Part shown: positions 17,870-27,694 of the stretch, one piece after another
Position numbering within the stretch: position 1 is the stretch's first letter
How the letters are laid out: each line of letters begins with the position of its first letter
Origin: Chelativorans sp. J32
Lineage (GTDB): Bacteria; Pseudomonadota; Alphaproteobacteria; Rhizobiales; Rhizobiaceae
Direction: 5' to 3'
DNA length: 64,000 nt
Assembly (NCBI RefSeq): GCF_000518985.1
Contig: NZ_JAEQ01000013.1
Span: forward strand, 62,001-126,000
Position numbers and translations under genes: made by a program
Notes under the pieces: model-generated
Database searches by the model: none
Seen by the model: the letters and a program-made list of their open reading frames with translations, nothing else
Told to the model about the DNA's origin: nothing

Positions 17870-18217
17870 CTAGCGAGAGCGGCCGTCGAATTGTGTGGGT
17901 TGCAGACTGTCCAGATCGACGCCTTCGAGGCATCGGATATTGACGGCAACCATCTTCGTGCCGTCCGGCATCTCACCGCGTGAGAAGGACTCCATGCCGC
18001 AGACCGAGCAGAAGAGATGCTGGATCTTCTCTGTGTTGAAGCGGTACTCGGTCAGCTTCTCCTCGCCCTGCTCCAGCTCGAATTTCTCCGCTGGCGTGAA
18101 TGCAAGGATACTGCCGCTGCGCGAGCAGTAGGAACAATTGCAGGTGATCGGATGCGAAAGGTCCACGTCGACCTTGAAACGCACCTCGCCGCAATGGCAG
18201 CTTCCCTGATAGGCCAT
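17870..18217 (-). CDS. GFA family (CENP-V/GFA domain) zinc protein
   Basis: 115 residues beginning MAYQGSCHCGEVRFKV. The cysteine set is complete: CHCG near residues 7-10, CNCSYCSR near 27-34 and CSVCGMESF near 72-80, giving the two zinc sites of the GFA fold. The family was named for glutathione-dependent formaldehyde activation, but most members have unknown substrates. The start follows GGAGGG with three bases spacing. It sits within the cobS-cobT pair, 8 bp after cobS and 18 bp before cobT, and so probably shares their transcript. Confidence 0.88.
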   Translation of the reverse strand: MAYQGSCHCGEVRFKVDVDLSHPITCNCSYCSRSGSILAFTPAEKFELEQGEEKLTEYRFNTEKIQHLFCSVCGMESFSRGEMPDGTKMVAVNIRCLEGVDLDSLQPTQFDGRSR

Positions 18218-18225
18218 TTTCCCTC

Positions 18226-19212
18226 CTAGCTCAGCACGACATTCGCCGCCGACTCCGGCAGTTCCTCGCCGAAGGCGCGCTGGTAGAACTCGGCCACCAT
18301 GGCGCGCTCCAGCTCGTCGCACTTGTTGAGGAAGGTTAGCCGGAAAGCAAAGCCAACATCTCCAAAGATTTCGGCGTTCTCCGCCCACATGATCACGGTA
18401 CGGGGGCTCATGACGGTCGAAAGATCGCCATTCATGAAGGCAGAGCGCGTCATGTCGGCCACACGCACCATGCGGCCGACGATCTCGCGGCCTTTCTCGT
18501 TCTGGTAGTGCTTGGCCTTGGCCTGCACGATCGAGACTTCTTCGTCATGCGGCAGGTAGTTGAGCGTGGTGACGATGGACCAGCGGTCCATCTGCGCCTG
18601 GTTGATCTGCTGCGTGCCGTGATAGAGGCCCGTCGTGTCGCCCAGACCCACCGTGTTGGCCGTCGCGAAGAGACGGAAGGCGGGGTGCGGCCTGATGACG
18701 CGGCTCTGATCGAGCAGCGTCAAGCGGCCGGAGGATTCCAGCACGCGCTGGATCACGAACATGACGTCGGGGCGGCCTGCGTCGTATTCGTCGAACACCA
18801 GTGCGATATTGTGCTGATAGGCCCAGGGCAGGATGCCGTCGCGGAACTCGGTAACCTGCATGCCGTCCTTGACCACGATGGCATCCTTGCCGACGAGGTC
18901 GATACGGCTCACATGACTGTCCAGATTGATACGAACGCAGGGCCAGTTGAGGCGTGCTGCGACCTGTTCGATGTGGGTGGATTTGCCGGTTCCGTGATAG
19001 CCGGAAATCATGACGCGGCGATTGTAGGCAAAGCCTGCAAGGATCGCGAGGGTCGTCTGCTTGTCGAAGAGATAATCCGGGTCGATATCGGGCACATGGG
19101 GGTCCGTCTCGGAGTAGGCGGGCACGACCATGTCTGCGTCGAAGCCAAAGGTCTCGCGCACCGAAACCGTGGTGTCGGGCAGGTTGGCGATATCGCGGTC
19201 GATCTTGTTCAT
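18226..19212 (-). CDS. cobS: Cobaltochelatase subunit CobS
   Basis: AAA+ ATPase subunit of aerobic cobaltochelatase. The 328-residue protein from [13 protein letters not shown] has Walker [10 protein letters not shown] at 71-79, Walker [11 protein letters not shown] with DEYD at 141-144, the sensor-like [11 protein letters not shown] block and an arginine finger region [13 protein letters not shown], as in MoxR-like chelatase ATPases. ATG codons at 19212 and 19215 both follow GGAGG; the former has better spacing. Partner subunit CobT is encoded downstream. Normal family length. Confidence 0.95.
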   Translation of the reverse strand: MNKIDRDIANLPDTTVSVRETFGFDADMVVPAYSETDPHVPDIDPDYLFDKQTTLAILAGFAYNRRVMISGYHGTGKSTHIEQVAARLNWPCVRINLDSHVSRIDLVGKDAIVVKDGMQVTEFRDGILPWAYQHNIALVFDEYDAGRPDVMFVIQRVLESSGRLTLLDQSRVIRPHPAFRLFATANTVGLGDTTGLYHGTQQINQAQMDRWSIVTTLNYLPHDEEVSIVQAKAKHYQNEKGREIVGRMVRVADMTRSAFMNGDLSTVMSPRTVIMWAENAEIFGDVGFAFRLTFLNKCDELERAMVAEFYQRAFGEELPESAANVVLS

Positions 19213-19285
19213 CATACCTCCAGCGCGCACGGGGAGGACCGCACCGCTTCTCATCGTAATGTTGGCCTCTTAGCAGAGACCGGGG

Positions 19286-19906
19286 TTAACAGAAACCCGC
19301 CTGCTTGAGGAGCCGGTAGGCCTGTAGGACATCGCGCAGGCGTGCCTCAGACCCCCGATCGCCGCCATTCGCATCCGGATGGTGGCGTTTCACCAGCGTT
19401 TTATAGCGCGCCTTTATATCCGCGCCAGTCGCATTCGCCGTAAGGCCAAGCGTTTCCAGCGCCTTGGCCTCAAGCGGCTTGAGGCGCCGCTCGGTGGGAG
19501 CATGGGGGCGACCTTCCGCGCCGCCAAACAAATTGAACGGGTCGCCGAGGCGGCGGTAATAGGTTGCCTGACCCGAGCGAAACGGAGCGAACTCGGGGGC
19601 AGCTTGGCCATTGCCGAGCGATCCCATCTTCCAGGTCGGGCGGTGACCGGTCAGCGCCTCCTTCTGGAAACGCGCGATATCGGTGTCTTTCAGACCCGAG
19701 AAGTAATTGTAATTCTTATTGTACTCGCGCACATGCTCGAAGCAGAAGCGGAAATACTCCCCTTCCCGGTGCCGGCCTACCGGGGCACGATGAAGACCGG
19801 GCTCCTCGCAGCCATCCCACTGGCAACGGGGCGCGTCCGTCTTGGTTTCCGCCTGGGTATCGGGGCGGATACGAATTTTCTCGAAATATTTCGAGTTCAG
19901 TTTCAT
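19286..19906 (-). CDS. J-domain protein adjacent to cobS
   Basis: 206 residues. The N-terminal two thirds has a CxxxGCxxPG-like cysteine pair (CQWDGCEEPG) and the block FCFEHVREYNKNYNYF, typical of a Rhizobiales DnaJ-like family. The last 65 residues form a J-domain with the HPD motif in KRHHPDANGGD, which in this family stimulates Hsp70/DnaK ATPase. There is no G/F region or zinc-finger domain of canonical DnaJ. It lies just upstream of cobS, same strand, a conserved neighbourhood; client proteins unknown. Confidence 0.87.
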   Translation of the reverse strand: MKLNSKYFEKIRIRPDTQAETKTDAPRCQWDGCEEPGLHRAPVGRHREGEYFRFCFEHVREYNKNYNYFSGLKDTDIARFQKEALTGHRPTWKMGSLGNGQAAPEFAPFRSGQATYYRRLGDPFNLFGGAEGRPHAPTERRLKPLEAKALETLGLTANATGADIKARYKTLVKRHHPDANGGDRGSEARLRDVLQAYRLLKQAGFC

Positions 19907-20127
19907 GCCTGTCCTGAAGCGAGCAAATCAGTAGAGATTATGGCCTTCCGCGGCTGCGAAACAAGAATTGACATTTCGCGGACGTTGGACCTAGCACTCC
20001 CCGGCATTGCGGACGGTCTTACAAATCCCATTTGCGGACAAGCGTTTCCACTTGGGCCGAAAATGCGTTAGGCCATGAGTCGGATCATGACGGGGAAGCT
20101 TCCCCTATATGGTATCAGGAGGCATTC

Positions 20128-20430
20128 TTGTCCATCAAAACCGCGATCGAAAACAAGCTTACCGAAGCCTTCTCGCCGGAACGGCTCGATGTCGTTAATG
20201 AAAGCCATCTTCATGCCGGCCATCATCATACCGAGCGTGGTCATGAGGAAATATTCGACGGCACGGGCGAGACACATTTTCGCGTGCGCATTGTCGCGGC
20301 GGCTTTCTCCGGCCTGAGCCGCATCGAGCGTCACCGGGCGGTGAACCAGGTATTGTCGGAAGAGCTCAAGCGGGGCGTTCACGCGCTTGCTATCGAGCCT
20401 GCGGCACCCGGCGAGAAGACGCGGTGGTGA
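20128..20430 (+). CDS. BolA family protein, TTG start
   Basis: 100 residues, (M)SIKTAIENKLTEAF, with the BolA block VVNESHLHAGHHH and THFRVRIVAAAFSGLSRIERHRAVNQVL. BolA proteins work with monothiol glutaredoxins in Fe-S trafficking, and some regulate morphology. No ATG fits; the TTG at 20128 is preceded by AGGAGG at a spacing of 5, which decides the start. It is transcribed divergently from the J-domain gene, the usual arrangement. The histidine-rich HAGHHHTERGHEE segment could help cluster or metal binding. Confidence 0.92.
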   Translation: MSIKTAIENKLTEAFSPERLDVVNESHLHAGHHHTERGHEEIFDGTGETHFRVRIVAAAFSGLSRIERHRAVNQVLSEELKRGVHALAIEPAAPGEKTRW

Positions 20431-20467
20431 TTCTTCGTCGAGCTCAGCGCTGAACGGCCGGCAGCTT

Positions 20468-21760
20468 CTACTGTTTCGGCGGGGCTGCCTTCTCCTCGAC
20501 TGCAGGGCGGATCCTTAGGCGGGTGATGCGGTTCTTCTCGCGCTTCATCACGATGAAGCGTTTGCCGAAGAAGGTGAAGGCCTGCTTCTCTTCCGGGATG
20601 GTCTGCGTCTCGTGGATCACGAGGCCGGCGATCGTGGTCGCCTCATCATCCGGCAAGTTCCAATCCAGCGCGCGGTTAAGATCCCTGATCGGCACGGAAC
20701 CGTCCACCACGATGGAGCCGTCCGCTTCCTGCTTCACGCCCTGCATGTCCACATCGTGCTCGTCGGTGATGTCGCCGACGATCTCCTCGATGATGTCTTC
20801 GAGCGTTACCAGGCCCTCCACCTCGCCATACTCATCCACAACGATGGCGAAATGAGCCTTGCGACGCAGGAAGGCGTTGAGCTGGTCCTGCAAGGTGGTG
20901 GTGTCGGGCACGAACCAGGGCTTGCTTGCCACCTTCATGATGTCGATGCGGTTCGGGTCGTTGTCGACTTCATGCAGCGCGCGCAGAAGATCCTTTGTGT
21001 GGACGACGCCCACAATGTTCTCGCTGGTGCCCTTCCAGACCGGGATGCGTGTGTACGGGCTTTTGAGAAGTTCGCTCACCACCGCGCTGGCGGGTTCGTC
21101 TGCACTGACCGAACGCATATTGGTGCGATGGATCATGATGTCGGAAACTTCCAGCTCATGCAGATCCAGAAGGCCGCCCATGCGGTCCCGGTCCTGCTTC
21201 ACCACGCCACCTTCGCGGTGCAGCACCTCGACCGTGCCGCGAAGTTCTTCATGAGCCGTGAGCAATGGCTTGTCGCGTGCGAGGCTGACCCCGAAAATGG
21301 AGAGCAGGAGGCGCACGATCGCATTCGCGCCCGAGGAAAGCGGGCCGAAAACCAGCATGACGAAACGCGCAAAGGGGCTTACGAAAAGCGCGAATTGCTC
21401 GGGTCTCGCAAGCGCCCAGGACTTCGGCAGGATCTCCGAAAAGATGACGAGAATCACCGTCATGGCGATGGTCGCATAGACCACGCCGGCTTCGCCGAAG
21501 AGCGCAAGCAACACGCTCGTGGCAAGCGCCGATGCGAGGATATTCACCAGGTTGTTGCCAATGAGGAGCGCGCCTATCAGGCGGTCCCGCCTGGCGATCA
21601 GCTTCTGTACTAGGGCTGCCCGGCTGTCTCCGGCCCGTTCCAACGTGTGGAGGCGTGCGCGGGATACGGCCGTCATCCCCGTCTCCGTTCCCGAAAAGAG
21701 GAAGGAAAGGATGATCAGGCACAAGATGATTCCGCCCGTGACGAGAAGCCCGGTCGTCAT
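20468..21760 (-). CDS. CNNM/CorC family hemolysin-like CBS transporter
   Basis: 430 residues: a DUF21 (CNNM) membrane domain with four hydrophobic segments over about residues 1-195, a CBS pair at about 205-330 (IMIHRTNMRSVSADEP ... HFAIVVDEYGEVEGLVTLEDI) and a C-terminal CorC_HlyC domain. The family is linked to Mg2+/Co2+ homeostasis; 'hemolysin' is historical. Its ATG overlaps the aroB stop as ATGA, so it is translationally coupled to the aroK-aroB pair, a conserved order in Rhizobiales. Confidence 0.9.
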   Translation of the reverse strand: MTTGLLVTGGIILCLIILSFLFSGTETGMTAVSRARLHTLERAGDSRAALVQKLIARRDRLIGALLIGNNLVNILASALATSVLLALFGEAGVVYATIAMTVILVIFSEILPKSWALARPEQFALFVSPFARFVMLVFGPLSSGANAIVRLLLSIFGVSLARDKPLLTAHEELRGTVEVLHREGGVVKQDRDRMGGLLDLHELEVSDIMIHRTNMRSVSADEPASAVVSELLKSPYTRIPVWKGTSENIVGVVHTKDLLRALHEVDNDPNRIDIMKVASKPWFVPDTTTLQDQLNAFLRRKAHFAIVVDEYGEVEGLVTLEDIIEEIVGDITDEHDVDMQGVKQEADGSIVVDGSVPIRDLNRALDWNLPDDEATTIAGLVIHETQTIPEEKQAFTFFGKRFIVMKREKNRITRLRIRPAVEEKAAPPKQ

Positions 21761-22887
21761 TGCCGTAGCACGTCCTCAAGGAAGGCCAGGACCTCCGAGC
21801 CGGGCACGTCCTTGGCGATGAACGATTGCCCGATGCCTCGGGTGAGGATGAAGGTAAGCGCTCCGCGCGTCACTTTCTTGTCTTGCGCGATAAACGAAAG
21901 CAGCGTCGCCGCATCGGCCAGTCCGCCGGGGATCTGGTTCGGCCGGGTTGGCAGCCCCACAGCGCTCAAATGGGCCTCGACGCGGGCGGAATCATCAGGG
22001 CTCGCGAGATTCATGCGGGCGGAAAACTTATGCGCCAGAACCATGCCGACCGCGACCGCTTCGCCGTGAACCAGGCGTGCGCCATCATATCCCGTCGCCG
22101 CTTCCAGTGCATGGCCGAAGGTGTGGCCGAGATTGAGCAGGGCGCGGTCGCCCGTCTCCCGCTCGTCTTTTTCCACGATCTCTGCCTTGGCCCGGCAACA
22201 TTCGGCGATCGCTTCGGTTCGCGCGGCGCCCCCAGAAAAGATCTCCTCCCAGTTCGCCTCGAGCCACGCGAAGAAGTCAGGCCGGTTGATCAGGCCATAT
22301 TTTGCGACTTCGGCATAGCCAGCGCGGAATTCGCGTAGCGGCAACGTGTCGAGAACCTCCGTGTCCGCGAGCACGAGCCGAGGCTGGTAGAAGACGCCGA
22401 CCAGATTTTTTCCGCGTGGCGTGTTGATCCCGGTCTTACCGCCAACCGAGGAGTCGACCTGCGCCAATAGCGAAGTGGGCACCTGAACGAAGTTCATGCC
22501 CCGGCGGACCACGCCGGCGGCAAAGCCGGCAAGATCCCCGACAACGCCGCCTCCCAGGGCGATGACCGCATCGCGCCTTTCGAGCTTTGCCTCGAGAATG
22601 GCATCGACCGTTCGCTCCAGCGATTCGAAGCTCTTGCTTCTCTCACCGGGTTTCAGGCGGACAGCCACGCTCTCGATGCCAGCGGCGGCAAGTGCCGCCT
22701 GAAAGGTATCCAAATGGACGGCGGCAACATTCTCGTCGGTGACGATAGCCGCCCGGGTACCAGGAAGACGACCGGCAATTTCCGTACCCGCACGGGCGAT
22801 CAGGCCAGGGCCGATAAGGATATCGTATGCGCGTTCGCCCAGGCCGACGGGGACGGTCACCGCGTTCACTTCGCCGATTTCCTGCAT
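21757..22887 (-). CDS. aroB: 3-dehydroquinate synthase
   Basis: Converts DAHP to 3-dehydroquinate in the shikimate pathway; NAD and divalent-metal dependent. The 376-residue protein from [14 protein letters not shown] shows [15 protein letters not shown] (nucleotide site), [32 protein letters not shown] and the metal-ligand block [13 protein letters not shown]. Its start lies 22 bp inside aroK, so expression is coupled to shikimate kinase. Confidence 0.95.
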   Translation of the reverse strand: MQEIGEVNAVTVPVGLGERAYDILIGPGLIARAGTEIAGRLPGTRAAIVTDENVAAVHLDTFQAALAAAGIESVAVRLKPGERSKSFESLERTVDAILEAKLERRDAVIALGGGVVGDLAGFAAGVVRRGMNFVQVPTSLLAQVDSSVGGKTGINTPRGKNLVGVFYQPRLVLADTEVLDTLPLREFRAGYAEVAKYGLINRPDFFAWLEANWEEIFSGGAARTEAIAECCRAKAEIVEKDERETGDRALLNLGHTFGHALEAATGYDGARLVHGEAVAVGMVLAHKFSARMNLASPDDSARVEAHLSAVGLPTRPNQIPGGLADAATLLSFIAQDKKVTRGALTFILTRGIGQSFIAKDVPGSEVLAFLEDVLRQ

Positions 22888-23471
22888 TCTCTGCCCTTTT
22901 GAAGAAACGCGACGAGACCTTCGACGACCTCCGAGGCGATCACTTCCTTCGGTTCGTCGCGCGTGCGGATGGTGATGTCGGCCTGTCCATAGATTGGGTA
23001 GCGGATATCCATCAAGCCCTGCATGACCGCGCGCGGATCTCCTGAATTGAGCAATGGCCGGTTCTGGCGCTTTGCCACCCTTTGCATGAGCGTGTCGAGA
23101 TCGGCCTTCAGCCACACGGAAACGGCTTGGCGCGTGACGGCGCGCCGAGTCTGTTCGCTCATGAAAGCGCCGCCGCCGGTGGAAAGCACCCGGGGGCCGT
23201 CCCGCAGCAGGCGCGCGATGACCCTCCGCTCCAGCGCGCGAAACTCCGCCTCACCGTAATTGGCGAACAGTTCCGGTATGGTCATCCGGGAGACGGTTTC
23301 TATTTCGTGGTCGCTATCGACGAACGGAAGGCCAAGCATCCCGGCCACCTTGCGCCCCACGACGGTCTTGCCGGCACCCATCAGCCCGACAAAGACGATG
23401 TTGCGACGCCCGAGCTGCTTCAGCACGGCACTGGTATCGGGCACAAGGGCGGATCTCGTGGACAATGTCAT
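22866..23471 (-). CDS. aroK: Shikimate kinase
   Basis: Phosphorylates shikimate at the 3-OH with ATP. The 201-residue protein from [14 protein letters not shown] has an N-terminal extension of about 22 residues, Walker [12 protein letters not shown] at 29-39, the shikimate site DSDHEIE, and the STGGGAFM and RPLLN blocks. The start lies opposite the small membrane-protein gene at 23587, with 115 bp between them. aroB overlaps its 3' end. Confidence 0.94.
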   Translation of the reverse strand: MTLSTRSALVPDTSAVLKQLGRRNIVFVGLMGAGKTVVGRKVAGMLGLPFVDSDHEIETVSRMTIPELFANYGEAEFRALERRVIARLLRDGPRVLSTGGGAFMSEQTRRAVTRQAVSVWLKADLDTLMQRVAKRQNRPLLNSGDPRAVMQGLMDIRYPIYGQADITIRTRDEPKEVIASEVVEGLVAFLQKGRECRKSAK

Positions 23472-23586
23472 TCCACAGCTTTCGACACGAAATGCAGGAC
23501 GCGTCAAGCATCTGAAATAACAGATGCGCATGCTTGCATTGCCGGACTCTGCGAGACATAAGCGTCGGGCACCACGAAGGTTGTAT

Positions 23587-23733
23587 ATGCCTACCCTTTT
23601 TCGGCTTTTGACAACGATCGTCATCCTCATTGCGCTTGCATATGCTGCTATGTATGCGCTGGCGACTTTCGTGACGCCCAGGCAGACCGAGATCGTCGTA
23701 CCCATCCCGCCGGAACGGCTCGACCCAAGTTAG
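23587..23733 (+). CDS. Small single-pass membrane protein
   Basis: 48 residues, [20 protein letters not shown]..., with one membrane helix at about 7-29 and a short tail ending in the basic/proline-rich [10 protein letters not shown]. Similar short proteins with a YAAMYALxTFVxPR core occur between aroK and xerD in Rhizobiales; they have been labelled histidine kinases by error but contain no kinase domain. GAAGG precedes the ATG by 8 bases. Function unknown. A longer frame upstream from 23524 has no support. Confidence 0.75.
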   Translation: MPTLFRLLTTIVILIALAYAAMYALATFVTPRQTEIVVPIPPERLDPS

Positions 23734-23805
23734 GACGCTGGGGCCGTTGTTTGGAAATTGTTTGCCTTCTTCGTCTAGGAGTGTTGGCTTGACGGTCGGA
23801 AGAAG

Positions 23806-24732
23806 ATGGCAAGCGGCGCGCGGATCGAAGCTTTTCTGGAGATGATGGCGGCCGAGCGGGGCGCGAGCGACAACACGCTTGCCTCCTATCGCCGGGATCT
23901 GGAGGACGCGGATGGCTTCCTCTCCGCATCCTGTGGCGGGCTGGCCAAGGCGGGCTCCGCGGATATCCGCAACTATATCGCCGACATGACGGCGCGAGGC
24001 TTTGCCGCGACGACCCAGGCACGCAAGCTCTCCTCATTGCGTCAATTCTTCAAATTCCTCTATGCGGAGGGCCTGCGCGGAGATGATCCGACGGGCGTGC
24101 TCGACAGCCCCAAGAAGGGGCGGCCGCTGCCCAAGACCTTGAGCGAAGCCGAGATGGCGGCGCTTCTGGAAAGGGCGGCGGAGGAGGCACGCACCGCGCC
24201 GGAAGGTACGCCGGAAGCCATGACGTCTCAACGCCTCTCGACCCTGCTCGAAATGCTCTATGCATCGGGGCTGCGCGTTTCGGAACTGGTCAGCCTGCCG
24301 CTCCGGGTAGCGCTCAGGGATGAGCGCTTCTTCAACGTGCGGGGGAAGGGCAGCAAGGAGCGCGTCGTTCCGCTTTCCGGCAAGGCCAGGCATGCCGTGG
24401 CGCTGTGGATCAAGGAGCGTGCGCGGCATCCTGCCTTTGCCGAAAGTCCATGGCTCTTCCCGGCCGCTTCTGAGAGCGGCTATCTGCCCCGCCAGGTTTT
24501 CGCGCGCGAACTCAAGGGGCTTGCCGCGCGGGCGGGCCTGCCGTCAGCGAAAGTTTCCCCGCATGTGCTGCGCCACGCCTTCGCCAGCCACCTTCTGCAG
24601 AATGGTGCAGACCTTCGCGCCGTGCAGCAATTGCTGGGACATACCGACATCTCCACCACGCAAATCTATACCCATGTGCTCGAAAAACGCCTTCAAGAAC
24701 TGGTGCAGAAGCACCATCCGCTTGCCGATTAG
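23806..24732 (+). CDS. xerD: Site-specific tyrosine recombinase XerD
   Basis: Resolves chromosome dimers at dif together with XerC. The 308-residue protein has an N-terminal SAM-like core-binding domain (about 1-100) and a catalytic domain with all active-site residues visible: R157 in GLRVSEL, K181 in GKGSKERV, H253 and R256 in HVLRH, H279 in LLGHT, and nucleophile Y288 in QIYTH. The length and position next to aroK, and accA downstream, indicate the housekeeping XerD and not a mobile-element integrase. Confidence 0.93.
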   Translation: MASGARIEAFLEMMAAERGASDNTLASYRRDLEDADGFLSASCGGLAKAGSADIRNYIADMTARGFAATTQARKLSSLRQFFKFLYAEGLRGDDPTGVLDSPKKGRPLPKTLSEAEMAALLERAAEEARTAPEGTPEAMTSQRLSTLLEMLYASGLRVSELVSLPLRVALRDERFFNVRGKGSKERVVPLSGKARHAVALWIKERARHPAFAESPWLFPAASESGYLPRQVFARELKGLAARAGLPSAKVSPHVLRHAFASHLLQNGADLRAVQQLLGHTDISTTQIYTHVLEKRLQELVQKHHPLAD

Positions 24733-24825
24733 CGGCATCGCCGCTATGTGAAACCCACGTTTTTGAGCGGCATGGCGCCGGAAATGCCCAACCGCAGTGT
24801 CTCGTGTCCGATATTTGGCGGGTGA

Positions 24826-25776
24826 ATGTACAACTATCTCGATTTCGAAAAGCCGGTCGCCGACCTTGAAGGCAAGATCCTCGAACTGAAGAAGCTCAGC
24901 GAAAACGGTGAGGCCGTGGACGTGGGCGAGGAGATCGCTCGCCTGGAGCGGCGCTCGAAGGATGCGCTGCGTGAGATCTATCGCGCGCTGACGCCCTGGC
25001 AGAAGGCACAGGTCGCGCGCCACCCGGACCGGCCGCACTGCATGGACTACGTGCGGACACTCTTTACCGACTTTACGCCATTGGCTGGCGATCGGGCCTT
25101 CGGTGAGGACGAGGCGGTGGTTGCAGGCTTCGCGCGGTTCCGGGGCGAGTCCATAGCCATCATCGGCCAGGAGAAGGGGAACGACACCCAGAGCCGGCTC
25201 AAGCACAATTTCGGGATGGCAAGGCCTGAAGGTTATCGAAAGGCCGTTCGGATCATGGATCTGGCCGACCGCTTCGGCATCCCCGTCGTGAGCCTCGTGG
25301 ATACGGCCGGCGCATATCCCGGAATCGGCGCGGAAGAACGAGGACAGGCAGAAGCCATTGCGCGTTCAACCTCGAAATGCCTGAGCCTGAAGGTTCCGAA
25401 CATTTCCGTCATAATCGGCGAGGGGGGCTCGGGAGGCGCTATCGCTATCGCTACGGCCAATCTCGTCTACATGCTTGAGCATTCGATTTACTCCGTGATT
25501 TCTCCGGAGGGCGCCGCATCGATCCTGTGGCACGATTCGACCCGCGCCAGAGATGCTGCAACGAACATGAAAATCACGGCGCAGGACCTCCTCCAGCTCA
25601 AGATCATCGACGGCATCATTCCCGAACCGATCGGCGGTGCGCACCGCGCGCGTGAGGCGGTAATCGAAGCCACCGGCGAGGTTATCGAGAAAGGCTTCCG
25701 CGATCTTGCGGAGAAGGGCGGCGATCACCGGGAACAGCGGCGGGAGAAATTCCTCGCCATCGGCCGCAGCCTTTAG
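24826..25776 (+). CDS. accA: Acetyl-CoA carboxylase carboxyltransferase subunit alpha
   Basis: Alpha subunit of the carboxyltransferase that moves CO2 from biotin carboxyl carrier protein to acetyl-CoA, making malonyl-CoA for fatty-acid synthesis. The 316 residues begin MYNYLDFEKPVADLEGK. The crotonase-like core shows AIIGQEKGND, LVDTAGAYPGIGAEERGQ, the acyl-binding loop IGEGGSGGAIAI and SVISPEGAASILW. The gene stands alone after xerD with a 93-bp gap; accD and the biotin subunits are not in the window. Confidence 0.95.
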   Translation: MYNYLDFEKPVADLEGKILELKKLSENGEAVDVGEEIARLERRSKDALREIYRALTPWQKAQVARHPDRPHCMDYVRTLFTDFTPLAGDRAFGEDEAVVAGFARFRGESIAIIGQEKGNDTQSRLKHNFGMARPEGYRKAVRIMDLADRFGIPVVSLVDTAGAYPGIGAEERGQAEAIARSTSKCLSLKVPNISVIIGEGGSGGAIAIATANLVYMLEHSIYSVISPEGAASILWHDSTRARDAATNMKITAQDLLQLKIIDGIIPEPIGGAHRAREAVIEATGEVIEKGFRDLAEKGGDHREQRREKFLAIGRSL

Positions 25777-25966
25777 GCTCCATTCTCGGCGTTCCCCGAT
25801 AGCTCCCGCGGCGGCTCAAGGCGGAAGATAATGTTACCCGCCATAATATTGCCTTTCCAGGTGCTTCAGGATAAGCGCTAATATGCTCGTGTCCGGTAAT
25901 GATTTGTCAAGCCTAACGGGTATTTAGTAGTGGGGACACTCACCTCCTGCGCCGGGAGAGGGGAAA

Positions 25967-27289
25967 TTGGCGAAAAAAACCCGAGACTTTTGCATGAGAA
26001 GCCGTTTCGTTAGCGCTGTGCTTCTGCCGGCCTTCATCCTTGTCGGATGCAGCGGCTCGCTTGAGGATATTGCCCCAAAGGCCGCCGAAAAGAGACTTCC
26101 TCAGGAAGTCACGGAAATCATGAAGGTGAAGGGCATGAGCACGAATGCCCCCATCATGATGCGTGTCTTCAAGGAAGAGGGCGTGCTCGAAGTCTGGAAG
26201 CAGAAGAAGGACGGGCGCTACGATCTCGTGAAGAGCTACGAAATCTGCAAATGGTCAGGCAAGCTCGGCCCGAAATATATCGAAGGGGATCGTCAGGCGC
26301 CGGAAGGTTTCTATACCATCCAGCCTCACCAGATGAATCCGAATTCCAGCTATCACCTGTCTTTTAATATCGGCTTTCCCAACGCCTATGACCGCGCCAA
26401 CGGGCGTACCGGTCAGCACCTCATGGTGCATGGCGCCTGTTCCTCGGCCGGTTGCTACTCGATGACCGACGAGCAGGTGGAAGAGATTTATGCCTTCGCC
26501 CGGGATGCTTTCCGCGGCGGCCAGACGGCCTTCCAGTTCCAGGCGTTCCCCTTCCGCATGACGCCGCAGAACATGGCGCGCTACCGGAATGATCCGAATT
26601 ACCCGTTCTGGCAGATGCTGAAGGAAGGTTACGACCAGTTCGAGATCACGAAGACGCCGCCGAAGGTCGATGTCTGCGAAAGCCGATACGTCTTCAATAG
26701 GATAGCTGCCGAAGGCTACAGCTTCGAGCCGACGCAGGCCTGCCCGCCCTCGACACAGCCCGAAGCCCTGCTGATGGCCTATCAGGCGCACAAGAAGAAG
26801 CAGGACCTTGCCATCTCCAAAGCTGCTTGGAGCTGGTCGAAAAAGGAGCCGAAGGCGACAATCGCCGGCCTGGAGGAGGCCAAGCTCGTGGCCGATTGGA
26901 GCCGCCGCCGCGCTCGTGGAGAACGGGTGAGCCCGGAACCGCCTTCGCTGAACCCCGTGATGGTCGCGAAGGTCAAACCGCTGCTGCAGTCCTCGCCGGT
27001 CACGGCCTATGCCGCTGCCCCCCAGCCGCAGCCCGCCGCCCAAGTCGCAGCCAATCCCGTCCAAGCAGAAGGCGAAGAGCGTGCTCAGGTCGCCGCAGCG
27101 CCCAACAGCGCCGGCGAGACGGTGGCCGAATCCCGGGTTCAGGTTGGCGCAACGCCGCTCATCACAGGCAGCACGCCCGTTCCTTCGCCGAACCCGAAGG
27201 CGGAAGCCGCGGCTGCCGCTCAGACACAGGAGGCCCCCGATCCGGAAGAGGGCCGTGTGAGCCGGCTCTGGAACATGCTCCGCAAGTGA
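25967..27289 (+). CDS. YkuD-type L,D-transpeptidase lipoprotein, TTG start
   Basis: 440 residues. A lipoprotein signal ending in the lipobox LVGC (Cys28) places it in the periplasm, membrane anchored. The YkuD domain (about 60-200) has the catalytic motif HGACSSAGCYSM with H155 and C163, so it likely forms or cuts L,D peptide cross-links, as the murein L,D-transpeptidases of this family do. The C-terminal 150 residues are Ala/Pro/Gln-rich and low-complexity. The TTG is chosen because GAGAGGGGA lies just before it; the ATG at 25994 has no ribosome-binding site and would shorten the basic signal region. The tusA-like gene overlaps its stop (GTGA). Confidence 0.86.
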   Translation: MAKKTRDFCMRSRFVSAVLLPAFILVGCSGSLEDIAPKAAEKRLPQEVTEIMKVKGMSTNAPIMMRVFKEEGVLEVWKQKKDGRYDLVKSYEICKWSGKLGPKYIEGDRQAPEGFYTIQPHQMNPNSSYHLSFNIGFPNAYDRANGRTGQHLMVHGACSSAGCYSMTDEQVEEIYAFARDAFRGGQTAFQFQAFPFRMTPQNMARYRNDPNYPFWQMLKEGYDQFEITKTPPKVDVCESRYVFNRIAAEGYSFEPTQACPPSTQPEALLMAYQAHKKKQDLAISKAAWSWSKKEPKATIAGLEEAKLVADWSRRRARGERVSPEPPSLNPVMVAKVKPLLQSSPVTAYAAAPQPQPAAQVAANPVQAEGEERAQVAAAPNSAGETVAESRVQVGATPLITGSTPVPSPNPKAEAAAAAQTQEAPDPEEGRVSRLWNMLRK

Positions 27290-27564
27290 CCACGCCGGAA
27301 CACGTCGTACAAACCTATGATCTCAGGGGGCTGAACTGCCCCTTGCCGGTGCTGAAGGCACGAAAGCGGCTTGCAGCCATGGGAGTCGGCGAGCGTCTGT
27401 GGGTTGAAACGACTGATCCGCTGGCCGTCATCGACATCCCGGCCTTCTGTTCTCAGGAAAACCACCGGCTGATCACGACGGAAAGCATGCCGGGCGGCCA
27501 CCGGTTTCTAATCGAGTGCGGCGAAGCCAAACCAAAACGTGAGCTTGACCTCAACCAAGCTTGA
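27286..27564 (+). CDS. TusA/SirA-like sulfur carrier protein, GTG start
   Basis: 92 residues. The CPLPVLKARKRL helix near residues 18-29 holds the CPxP motif of the TusA/SirA/YeeD family, whose Cys carries persulfide sulfur for tRNA thiolation or other sulfur transfer. The start GTG overlaps the TGA of the transpeptidase gene, so it is translationally coupled to it. No tusBCDE genes are near, and which acceptor it serves is not evident. Confidence 0.86.
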   Translation: MTTPEHVVQTYDLRGLNCPLPVLKARKRLAAMGVGERLWVETTDPLAVIDIPAFCSQENHRLITTESMPGGHRFLIECGEAKPKRELDLNQA

Positions 27565-27694
27565 GGCTTTATCGGAGCAGCTCCTGTCTTAATGGAGCTG
27601 CATCGATGTTCATCAACAGACGTCTTTATCCTTTCACCGTCGAGCGCTCGCGGCCCTCCGCATTATGCGGAACTGGTCCTCGGGAGGCGCTCCG

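Noticed and set aside
16649-17983. 444-codon forward frame opposite cobT
   Set aside because: It mirrors the acidic repeat-rich region of cobT; cobT itself has the MIDAS motif and family length.
18226-19212. Magnesium chelatase BchI/ChlI
   Set aside because: The sequence from [20 protein letters not shown] and pairing with CobT fit CobS; no bacteriochlorophyll genes are present.
23806-24732. Mobile-element integrase
   Set aside because: Length, active-site spacing and the aroK/accA neighbourhood fit housekeeping XerD.
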